Of a stretch of DNA of 64,000 bases, positions 34,024 through 44,141 are shown in pieces; within the stretch, counting starts at the first letter, position 1; the number at the start of each line of letters is the position of its first letter. A program made the translations under genes and the position numbers. Source of the stretch: Agelas oroides (Eukaryota > Porifera > Demospongiae > Agelasida > Agelasidae); assembly GCA_949130485.1 (NCBI GenBank), contig OX422199.1:906402-970401 (forward strand), read 5' to 3'. The notes under the pieces are model-generated. The model was given only the letters and a program-made list of their open reading frames with translations, had not been told where the DNA came from and made no database searches.

Positions 34024-34409
34024 CGTTGCCTTTCTGTTTTAGTCCTATTTCGATTACGTCATGCTTATGGAAATAGCCTCGTTCCCAGGCTTCTCCCGGA
34101 ACGCGAATTGTACACGCGAGAGCCTGGTATCTTCTTTTTTTTTTTTTCTTTTTTTTTTTTTTTTCTATGATAATTTATGCAAATGCAAAGGATACATAAT
34201 AGCTTCCTAGGCTAATACAAGTATGTACCCTGATTATAAAATTACAAGAACATAGGTGCAACATTCAACTTAAAAGTGCGAAGTGAAGGTGCAATAAGTG
34301 CATCGTGGGGTAAGTGATTCCAGATGGAAATAGTGCTAGGAACAAATGATGATTGGGTTTCTACGTAAGCATGACGTAATCGAAATAGGACTAAAACAGA
34401 AAGGCAACG
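34024..34409. repeat. 44-bp perfect inverted repeat pair inside the element
   Basis: 34024-34067 (CGTTGCCTTTCTG...) is the exact complement of 34366-34409. The space between holds a T-rich run and a TAGCCTC half-element (34073-34120). The left copy overlaps the inner edge of the left arm, so this may be a local inversion-duplication made when the element was assembled. Confidence 0.85.
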
Positions 34410-34486
34410 TACACCAGCTCAGCACTTTGGACACTCTTCTTTCCTTTGGCGGGGTTCATTGCTGATGTCTATGTTGGTAGGTTTAG
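34410..34486 (+). pseudogene. Captured fragment of the SLC15-type transporter
   Basis: About 76 bp closely match the transporter coding sequence around its GFIADVYVGRF motif (compare copy 2 near 32980-33055). It lies in plus orientation, opposite to the two intact genes. It begins exactly where the 44-bp inverted repeat ends and stops inside the codons for GRF. It is too short to function and reads as host DNA picked up by the element. Confidence 0.85.
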
Positions 34487-34779
34487 GGTTAGGGCCATGG
34501 GTTTGGTCCCTTTTCGGTCATTTCCGTCCCAATTTTGGCGAAATGGGACCTCGCCGGCGATTTCCGGGACCGCGGGCCTACATCCCGTCCCGCCCCGATC
34601 CAGCCAGCAAAGTCCCGTGCGGGACCGCGGGGTCGCCCTTGCGTCCCTTTTTTTTAAAAATCCCAAAAAATCAATCAAATCACCAACCCCCCGCCGTCCC
34701 GCTCGAATTGGCGGTAGTTAGCCACAGAAAAATCGGGACCGCTTTGCGACCCTTCGTTTCAAAAAGGGACGACTGTGTG

Positions 34780-36120
34780 TAGCGGTATAGGAGCGTCCCG
34801 TTGCGTCCCGTTTGTTTCGGTTAATGCGCAGATTGGTGGAAATGGGTTTAATGCTTGCTGGTCGTCGCTGCGAGCCTTATGGCAAGCTCGGTCCTTCTAT
34901 GGTTGCAAGGTTTCCGTTTGGGAGCGTTTTCGTCCCAATCAGAGGAAGTCAGATGAGGGAACGCAATGTGTCTGTGGATGTGTTGGATTGTGTGTATGGT
35001 TTCGTGCTAGGTAGTCGTTAGGTTTGGACAAGGGTCGCGGTCGAAATGGGACGTCTAGGTGTCCCGTTTGCCTTCTCTGTGTCGTCAACAAATTGTTGTG
35101 ATGTGTTTGGAAACAATGGTGGATATTAGGAAGAACCAATGCAAAAATAATTTGCTCGATCCTAGGTTGTTAAAATGGGACGTGCAAAGGCGTCCCGTTT
35201 TGTTGCCCGGTATGCTAGTATGCACATTCTTACATAATTGGAAACCATGGAGTCCATGGTCAGTAACTGTTTTATTATTTTATATCCAATCGAAGGTTGA
35301 AAAGTTCGGGACATTAAGGCGTCCTAATTTTCTCCAATGTATTCAGAAGCTCTTACTCTGATGTAATTATAAACTATGGTGTTCATGGTCATTAACTTTG
35401 GTAATATCTATTCTGGTGATTTAAGGTTGCAAAAACGGGACGCCTTGGGCGTCCCTTTTTTGATAAAAACTTTTGGCTTTTAATTTTTCCAAATTTGTAA
35501 ACCATGCAAGTGCTGCTCATTAACCTCTGAAAAATTTTTTGTTGATTTAAGGTTGCTAAAAAAGGACGCTTTTTGCCGTCCTGTTCCTTTTATTTGAAAC
35601 CTGGAAATTTATTTAATGCAAAAATGTAAACCATGGAAGTAGTTGTCAACAACCCAACACCAATTTTTCAAAATTTGAGGTTGCAAAAAAAGGGACGCTC
35701 GGGGCATCCCATTTATTATTTGAGGAACCTAAGGCTTTAAATATTGCATGTTTGTAAACCATGAGTTTATGGTAAGTTACCATGCAATTATTTTGTTGCC
35801 AATCGAAGGTTTAAAAAGTGGGACATTAAGGCATCCCATTTGTATACTAGTATTTAGATGTTCACACTGATGTACTTTGTAAGCCATGCTGTTCATAGTC
35901 AACAACCTTGGTAATATTTTTGTGCTGATTGAAGATTGAAAATACGGGACGGTGAAAGTGTCCCGATTTATTTGTTGGTGACCTCAGCATTTATGTACGG
36001 CAGAATTGTAAACCATGGAGTTCACGGACAACATTCTTCGCAATTTTATTATCAAAGGTTGAAAAATTTGGACAAGGGCATCCTGATTTTATCTTGGTAA
36101 CCTCAGCGTTTAAATATGGC
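34780..36120. repeat. Array of about 127-bp units, each with a GGGACG/CGTCCC hairpin
   Basis: Units recur with hairpins at about 34789, 34917, 35044, 35172, 35300, 35431, 35557, 35683, 35811, 35937 and 36059, a spacing of 122-131 bp. Each has a poly-A-flanked stem of the GGGACG..N..CGTCCC type followed by a T run, plus a shared TTGTAAACCATGGAGTTCATGG block. The units have diverged, but most stems keep compensating pairs. It sits between the captured fragment and the 3' end of the recombinase gene. Confidence 0.8.
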
Positions 36121-36359
36121 CGAATTGTGCAAGTTGAAATCAATTCAGATCAAATGTGCATTAAACAAATTACAAAAATCACCTGTTGAACTCAATTAAA
36201 TGGAAGGTCTTCAATGAGTAAATACTAAGTAGTCAAGTAACAAAACCAGATTACATGGAAGGTCTTCAATGAGTAAATACAAAAATGATAAGTAGTAAAG
36301 TAACAAAACCAGATAAATACCACGTACCAAACTACCATTTACTTTTTATTGAAGTTTTT

Positions 36360-39300
36360 TTATCTTATCCTGTATCTGTTTTGGATTTCTCTGCACAGGG
36401 GATGGTTTTTAAGGAAAGTAGAGCACTCAGATAGACTCGGTGTTTTTCTGAACTTTAAATAGTCGTCAAAATAAAGCCGAACCGTTTCTTCCTCTTCAGC
36501 GGAAAATGGTACCCTCCTCTTCGGAGGAGTGAGGGCTTGGATGGTGGTCGGCTTTGCAAGGGCAGGGCTGGGACTGGAAGTGGTAGTGAGGGAATTGTCA
36601 GGTGTGGTAAAGGCAAGGGTTTTGCCGGGGTCAAGGGCACTGGGTATTAATTTCTTTTTCTCCTTCCTCATTCTGTTGAGGCTGACAAAAGCCTCAGCAG
36701 CATGTGATGGCCCTGAGAGGGCCTGATAGAATCTTGCGTCAGTTTCAGTACTGTGGGAGAGCTGCCGTGTGACTAGTGCAGCCTCTGGGCTTGAGAGGTG
36801 ACGGGCTGCCTCTGTAGATGCTCTCTTGCGTACATCTGTTGCTGTAATCGGTTTTATGCCAAAGCTTTTAGCTAGTGTCCTAAAACGTGCATTAAAGTTT
36901 GAGAGTTGTTTTGCACCATCAAGGCACAGCAAATAAGGACACTTGCGATCCGGGTCCTGACAGGGTTGTACCACCGTTACATACGAGTGCAGCTTTGACA
37001 GGTCTTCAGGTGGGATGACCAGCTTTGCACTTCCAAACAGACCAGTCTTGTGGTCAGCAACCCTCAGTACTGTTACAGTCTCACCGTCTTGCACTATCTC
37101 CTGGCTGTTACGGTACTCAGCCATGGTCGCATTTGCAACGGCACCTGGCCGCTGCCAGCTCCGAAAGGTGAGCATAGCAGCGACCATAATGGTGCAGGAA
37201 TCCATTTCCCGCTTAGACACTGGTAGATCCTTTCCCACCCTGTCTACGATGTCATTGAAGCTCTTCCACATTGACTTGTCCTGAATCACCTCGTCCACCT
37301 CATCCAGGGTAAGATTTGAAGAGCTCAGATCCTCCATCCTTTTCATTCTGTGTTTGGTCTTTTCTTTCCGCAGCGTACACTTCCATCCTTTAATTGTGTC
37401 GGAGATGCGCATTGCGCGTTTAAAAATGGAATTATCCGGGTCATCCTTACACAGGTTCCTCCGCATGAACATCAAGCCTGCGTCCAGAGCGTCCAGCTTT
37501 GAGATTTGTCCGTCTGCCTCAACCTTGAAGCGTTTGAGCTTGTCTATATATGCAATGATCATGTCACGGTCGAGAAGCCGCTCCCAATTTGGGAGTGGTG
37601 CTGTCCCACATGCAAATTTTAAAAATTTGCTAACATCTGTCGTGATTTCGTGGGCAACCTTAGGGCTCCTTCGATTGCCGTCAATGTTCTGGAGGAAAGC
37701 TTCAAATGACATGAGTGTACTCTCCGAGTTTGAGTACCGCGGAAAGCTTCTGGTGCCAACTCCCTCGTCTTCCCTCTCCATAACCTCCTCCTCTTCACTA
37801 GAAACCGGTCTTGGTGGTCGAATCACCTGTTCTAAAGTAGGCTGCCCCTTTGTAGCCCGCAGCACCACCCGGTTCTTCTCAAACCTTGGAACCTTCTTTG
37901 CGTTCTTGATCATTGGCCGGCGTTCCTTCTTGCTGATGTTCTTGTGTTTCTCATCAAAATGGTTGGACAGTTTCACTTGCGGTTTGGCCCGGCAGCCTGG
38001 AATTGGGCACACTTTTCTGAAGTTCCTCTTGTTGCTCTTCCGCTTGCCACTACTGCCTTTCCCTTCTGTTGGACAAGCAATAGAAGTTTGAACTGAAGCA
38101 TTCACTTGATAAAGTGAACCCTTCAAATCTGGAGATTTGTATACGTATGCCATTCAGCCTGGTGTAACTAAATATTAGTTAATAAAAGTAGATGTACACT
38201 ACTGAGTTATTACCATGAATATTTAGTTTGGAGGTTAAATAGTTAACAAGCCAAGTTATTAAGTCCGCTCTCATTGTAGTGTGATGAGGTTGCAGAATGT
38301 GCATGCGAGAACTACATAAACCTAATTTAAATTAGTAAAATTAGTGGTGTAGTCCCTTTGGCTTAGATTATTAATCACAACTAAATGTGGTGAGAGTAAA
38401 AACTAAATTAGAAGAACTATCAATTGATTTCCTTATATATGGTAATGTTAACCCACAAAAGTGTAGATTCCACTTTTCTTACCCTGCACTTGGACTATCA
38501 CTGGGTCATCACTTGAAGCTGTTGGAGTAAGCACATGAGCAATTGCTGTAAATACTTATAAAAATGATGTAGCATGCAGTTGTAGTAAAAAATGTAGGAA
38601 CAGTAGGCAACAATTGGTAAAGGGACTTATACTTTGTAAGGCTTGCTAGGCATTATTTTTGAAAAATTAGAACTGAATTCAGTCGCAAAATTTAATTTCT
38701 GTGACGTGTTGAACACTGGTAAGCATTATTTAGGCATCAAAATTACCTACAAAAATCGGTAGTAAGATTTCTGCCAACTAATATGGCCACAAAAGTATAC
38801 TGACGACTAACAATAACTTACACTGCTCATCATCGTCACTGTCCTCGATCCACAAAGCTCTCTTCTTTCCTATCATAGAAGAAAAATAAAACCTAATGGT
38901 AGGCTTATCTTTGCACAAGTTTTAAATTCCATTAAAATGCTGACACTGGTAACTGACAAAAAATACCAAAATTCAGACAAAGCAGCTCTGTCAACTAGTA
39001 CGGCATTCAGTATGTTATGACAGCAACTTACTCATCTCACTCTCATTCCATCTCCTCTTCCTGGTTGTTGGCAGCTTCACCTCCTGGAACCTCACCTGGA
39101 AGTGCAGTTGATAAAAACCTTGAAAAATTTTGGTGCTGAAGTAATCATTACTTGGAGGTATGCTTTGTAGGTGTATTCTCTTAAAAGATTGACATGGCAA
39201 AATACCATTTCATCTTCCTCTTCACTGGACGATGTTAGTCGTCCCCTGTAGGGAGGTTCCTCTACAGTTGCACCCCTTGAAGATCCCACATATTCAAGCT

Positions 39301-40606
39301 GTATTTGAGTAAATTACCAAACATCTTTTGTAAGCAGGTGTTACATGTCTTGATCATTTGCCTTTACATGTTTATTGTGTTACATAATGAAAAATTTTGG
39401 TGTGGTGGTAATCATTACTTGGAAGTATGCTTGTATGTGTATTCTATTATAAAAATTGTCATGGCAAAATACCATTTCATCTTCCTCTTCACTGGACGAT
39501 GTTAGTCGTCCCCTGTAGGGAGGTTCCTCTACAGTTGCACCCCTTGAAGATCCCACATATTCAAGCTGTATTTGAGTAAATTACCAAATATCTTTTGTAA
39601 GCAGGTGTTACATGTCTTGATCATTTGCCTTTACATGTTTATTTGTGTTACATAATGAAACATTTTGGTGTGGTGGTAATCATTACTTGGAAGTATGCTT
39701 TGTATGTGTATTCTATTATAAAAATTGTCATGGCAAAATACCATTTCATCTTCCTCTTCACTGGAAGATGTTTGTGGTCCCCAGTAGGGAGGCTCCTCTG
39801 CTGTTGCACCCCTTGAAGATTCCACATATTCAAGCTGTATTTGAGTAAATTACCAAATATCTTTTGTAAGCAGGTATTACATGTCTTGATCATTTGCCTT
39901 TACATGTTTATTGTTACATAATTTTTAATACGAAGTGCACCTTCGGATCTTCCTCTTCACCGGAATGAGGGATTTCTCTCCTGTGGGGGTGCTCTTCCCT
40001 TGAACCAGGGACACAACTGCTGGTTGTCTTCCTTCCTGCTGTGAAACATAAACCTCAGGATGAGTTTTCATTTCAATTTAAGCAACAAAAATGTGCATTA
40101 GGGTTGATCATTGCCTGTACAAATCTATTGTTCTCATAAGGCTTACCCCATGAAAACTCTTCCGTTACATCCTCATCACTTGTATCTGTTGCATTTAAGA
40201 ACATGAACTTAAGTGAAGACTTACAAAGTTCTTGATATAAAGCCGTTGTAAGCAGGCCTGGATGGATTATTTTTACCTTATCTGTAGTATTTCCCAATTT
40301 TTACCTATTAAACTTATTAACTGTGTAGGCCTTTTCTCCCTGTGGTGCTTCAGGGGCTCAGTGGGCAGCACAACTGGAGTTGTCAGATAAAATTGTGAAT
40401 TACTCAGTGAATAAAGAACAGGGATAACTGTAGTAACACTGGCAAGCTTTTATGCCACCTAAAACTTGGCTACAGTAGTCAAAAATTGTGATCACAATAC
40501 TAGCATGGTTAAACTGCCGTCTTGTCTTTTCTCTACTGAGGTCTGCGATCCGTTGCATTCGAGGCGCCCGTTCATCCCCTGGACACCCAATCAGAAACTC
40601 TCCCAT
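36360..40606 (-). CDS. Tyrosine recombinase with zinc finger, 11 exons, repeated acidic exons
   Basis: The predicted exons on the minus strand are 40501-40606, 40305-40373, 40147-40185, 39941-40038, 39742-39834, 39473-39565, 39206-39298, 39032-39083, 38822-38869, 38483-38518 and 36360-38065. Every junction is GT-AG and in phase, giving about 810 residues without a stop. The N-terminus is acidic and serine-rich; four exons encode versions of one module (GSSRGATVEEPPY...SSSEEEDEM). The last exon has a C2H2 finger (CPIPGCRAK...HFDEKHK), a SAM-like core-binding region, then the catalytic domain with Arg in QRPGAVANA, Lys in DHKTG, Arg in TDVRKR, His in QLSHS and Tyr in RFYQAL. That is the tyrosine recombinase set, with Thr at the usual first His of HxxR. 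It is probably the element's own recombinase; domestication is an alternative. Confidence 0.8.
39206..39834 (-). repeat. Three tandem 268-bp units, each with one 93-nt exon
   Basis: The exon and flanking intron are repeated with a period of 267-269 bp. The exons at 39206-39298, 39473-39565 and 39742-39834 are each 93 nt and phase 0 at both ends, so any number can be included without a frameshift. The two lower copies are nearly identical. A fourth, diverged copy is the exon at 39941-40038. Confidence 0.9.
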
Positions 40607-40957
40607 CACCCTTGTCACTTCTGAAGCTGAGCTCCATGTGGAGCACAGTGTTTAATATTTTGTTTCAATTACCCCTCAAACTGATTCTATTCTCAAAAAC
40701 CTGTACCTTGACATTCCTAATTTGTTTTTGTTTTGTATAGTCTCTTCTCCTTTTCCTTTATTCAGAAAAAAAAAAAAAACTAAAACAGAAAGGCAACGTT
40801 TTGCACGTTGTTCAACCAACTATGCGTTCAACGCTCAGTGTGTATGATATTCAACCCCCTAGATACATGTAGTAAGTTGGCCGCTACCTTCGCTCTTTTT
40901 CCTGTTCTGAGTCTCGGGTACGCCCACGCGCAATTAAGGTCGTTCCACCTCCGTTCT

Positions 40958-41279
40958 TAGTCTCGTGCCCAGACCCCACCCAGCTCACGCGAGGAGAAGG
41001 GGTCTGGTGTCACAAGTCGAAATCCTTGGGCTAGCTCCAGAAACGTGGAGCGACCAATCAAATTGCAGAGCGGCATTTATTGGACTAATGCGGAAGCACG
41101 AACAAGTACTTCAATCGTACTGCTCAAAGTGATGTTATGAGATTCATTATTCAACACTGACCAATTTGTAATCCTACACTAACAATTACAAGGCTTCAAC
41201 ACTTCCGCAAGCCCAAGGATTCAGGCTTGTGACACCAGACCCTTTCCTCGTGAGAGGGTTGGGTCTGGACACGAGACTA
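40958..41279. mobile_element. 322-bp TAGTCTCGTG element inserted in the right arm
   Basis: The ends TAGTCTCGTGCCCAGACC and GGTCTGGACACGAGACTA pair, with an inner pair around GGTCTGGTGTCACAAG. Perfect flanks CTCCGTTCT (40949-40957 and 41280-41288) mark the insertion. Related, older copies are at about 53070-53380 and 60205-60455. Confidence 0.9.
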
Positions 41280-41340
41280 CTCCGTTCTATCTTTGGCGGT
41301 GCTCACGTGAGAAAAAATACCAGGCTAGGCTCTCTCCGCA

Positions 41341-41591
41341 CAGAGGAGGTCGGACACGGTTGAACTTTACTAATTAAAATGGCTGAGGTCACACTAATTG
41401 ATCTTGGATATTGCAAGGTAGAAAGCTTTTTAGCTTTTTATATGACTTGCCCCAGCCTTGAATCTTGATTTGAAAACTGGGGCCCCCCTCAGTAAAAGTC
41501 GAGAGAGCTAGTCTGTTGAGATACGCAAAATCAATTAGTGTGACCTCAGCCATTTTAATTAGTAAAGTTCAACCATGTCCGACCTCCTCTG
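41341..41591. mobile_element. 251-bp CAGAGGAGGTCGG element inserted in the right arm
   Basis: The terminal inverted repeats of about 60 bp start CAGAGGAGGTCGGACA. Perfect 9-bp flanks CTCTCCGCA lie at 41332-41340 and 41592-41600. It is non-coding. It is a different family from the TAG...CTA elements but has the same target-duplication length. Confidence 0.9.
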
Positions 41592-41652
41592 CTCTCCGCA
41601 TGCACAAGTTCAATTTCGCGTTCCGGAGCGGAGGAGCCTGGGAACGAGGCTA

Positions 41653-44141
41653 GGATACTGAAACAACGGAATAAAAATTCCAGGAATGCGTATGTGCACA
41701 GTACGCAAACCACGCCCCTTTGCCTAGACCAGCCCTACCAGGTATACGTAACCTGGTACAGGGAGAGGCATGTCAGTCTCCACAGAAGTTGACTCCCCAT
41801 TTACTTTCCTTGTATATCCTTACACCTTACACCCCCCTCCCCCCATATTTTACTCTCTGTTTTATTCCTTATTTCAAGGCAACCAAGCCAGGCCATGCAC
41901 ATGAGGACTGCCACGGTGCTGCCACTCAAACCTCAACCAGTAGTCCTTTGCACCAAGGATGTCCAGGTAAAAGCATTTGAGGAATTGCTGGAATCGCTCG
42001 TAGAAAAATCAGTTAGCTACAGCTGGGTTGTCAATGACTGCGTGCCTGCACCTAGTAGTATTAATACCTATCTGTATCTATCGTGTCTCATAAGGCTGGT
42101 TGTGTATACACACAAGTGAGACATAAATAAAATTTGATTGATTGATATCCAGAGGTTAGACCATGTAGACGCTGTTTTTGAGCTACAGACTCTTGCTGGC
42201 GAGGATTCACTAGCAAATTAGGCTTCATTATTTCATATAATGTTAATTCATCTCATGCATATCTAGCTAGCTACATAACTGCCTGTTAAAGCCCAAGGGG
42301 TAGTCACTTATATGTCCCATGTAGAAGCGTTTGCAACCGGGATCAAAATTGAATCAAGCGATCAAAGCCCTTTTGGGGGGCCGATCAAGGGATCAAGGTG
42401 GCCTCCGAGCTGTTAAAATCAACGGATCAAGAACGCACGGCTGCAATTTGACCTTTGACCCTTCTGCACTCTAAGATCAGTACCCTTGTTCTGTTAAAGA
42501 CCCTCGACAATTGCCGCTTAGCCAGGTAAACAGTAGTGGACAGACTGTCGGTGGCATCCTGTCACTACTTGAAATTTTGGCCAGCAAGACTCCTTAGCCC
42601 ACAACAGCATTGGATCGGTCAGGCTTTCAGAGCCGCATCTAACTGTAGTGTACTAGTCGGCATGAGTATAACTTCTCTCTGTGAACCCTCCAAGGCAAAC
42701 AGATACACAGTTTATAGTGCCAGTTCAGTTCTTGATATGCGCAGGGAATACTCTGCGCATGTGTTGATTGATTGATTTATTCTGTTGTTTAGTTATTCCC
42801 GGCACCGCATGTCCACTAATGTATCTCCTCTGCAGGCAGTGAACGAAATTTGAAATCACTGTGAGCACCCGTGCATGCACTGAAGGCATTTAATTTACTA
42901 CCAGCAGTGCACTGCTTTAACCTGCTTGTACGCTGTAACACTAGCATGTGTATTACCCTAGCCTCATTCTCAGACCCACGCACGAGAGCCTGGGAACGAG
43001 GCTAGTATATTACCTATATTGATTGTCTCTGATTGCTGTCCCTAAATTGATGTAGATATTGGAGGTACCCTTATGATCATGTACATGTCTAGATTGAATG
43101 TTAACATACAATTTAGTTGTACATGTAGTTCCCTGACTACAGACAATAAACTGAACTGAAAGTATCCAAAAGGAATGCATTGTACAGGGGGTTAAGGGTA
43201 ACCTATATGTGGAGTACTCCCCCACGTACAGAAATAAACAAGCACAAAGCACTGGTGTGAACCTATAGCCTCATTTCATGTGTGAACCTGGGAATGGGGC
43301 TAGCAGTGGCCTGGGAATGAGGCTACCAAAGAGTGTACAAAGCTCGTGTAAGGTGCTACAGCACAAGGAACAGTACTGACAAGACAAATACGCATTCAAA
43401 GTTGCACAAAACAAACAACTAGAGAGATAATATGCTGTTACCTTACTTTTGAATACAAGTAGCATGTAACTTGATGCATACCTTGATAAAGATTTTATCA
43501 AAACATCATGACAAGAGGGCACTTCAACTTCCATGCACTTGCATGCACATGGACATGCACTAAAATGCACATAATAGTCATAATGGGTCAAGTGGAGCAT
43601 GATTGGTCACCTCAGTTGTATCATGGCATCATCTTTTGCCATAGTTTAGGGTTACATCTCGTGTATGCAGGATTAATAAAGGCACAAATACTTGTCTAAA
43701 AAAGCACGAATAATACCCAGAGCATGTGACTGGGTTAATCTAATAACACATAAATATAGTCGGAGTTTCACCTCCTTGTCTGGCACAAACAAGGAATTTG
43801 TGTACATATTTTATTTGAACCAGAGAGAAACACCAAAAAGATTGGAATAGGATTCCAGTGGCAGAGTGGCCTCATGCACAGAAGGGCATCTAATAAATTC
43901 CATGCTTGTTATAGCATTTTTACAGGTAGGTTCATTCTCTCAATCATAATCATCACTCCACAATAATATGGTAGTACACACAGCTCCATAGAAAATATTT
44001 TACAAAAGAAACAAAAAACAAACAACAAGTTTTACCACATAATTTCCTACACCAAATTCTATCTCTTGTGTTGAAGTAGTTCATACTACACTGTGGTGGG
44101 TGAAATTTATTGCATTTTCACTGTGTGCGTGTAATTATTTT
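41653..44141. other. Intergenic region
   Basis: No gene is supported. An open frame at 41895-42119 has a coding-like start (TATVLPLKPQPVVLCTKDVQ) but no recognisable domain. About 42085-42150 ends with AATAAAATTTGATTGATTGAT, resembling the 3' tail of a non-LTR retroelement. Foldbacks of the TAGCCTC type lie at 42959-43004 and about 43266-43325. About 43470-43570 resembles 29790-29950. Confidence 0.4.

Larger units (their letters stand above)
33447..41652. mobile_element. 8.2 kb inverted-repeat element carrying a tyrosine recombinase gene
   Basis: The left arm (33447-34043) and right arm (40779-41652) are inverted copies, from TAGCCTCGTTCCCAGGCTCC at the outer end to AACGTTGCCTTTCTGTTTTAG at the inner end. 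Without later insertions each arm is about 300 bp. The contents, left to right, are an inner 44-bp inverted pair, a transporter gene fragment, a 127-bp hairpin array, and a minus-strand 11-exon tyrosine recombinase gene. The outer 17 bp match the tiny TAGCCTC foldbacks scattered through the window. The flanks share GATAC but show no clean target duplication. No reverse transcriptase, capsid or DDE transposase was seen. Confidence 0.75.

Noticed and set aside
34485-34500. Telomere-like TTAGGGTTAGGG
   Set aside because: Only two units with no continuation, so it is probably chance.
34446-35361. Open frames across the hairpin array
   Set aside because: Short, overlapping in several frames, and explained by the diverged tandem repeat. 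The first is only the captured transporter fragment running on.
41895-42119. Possible host exon with coding-like composition
   Set aside because: No recognisable domain, no paired exon and no splice context. It is kept only as a note in the intergenic entry.
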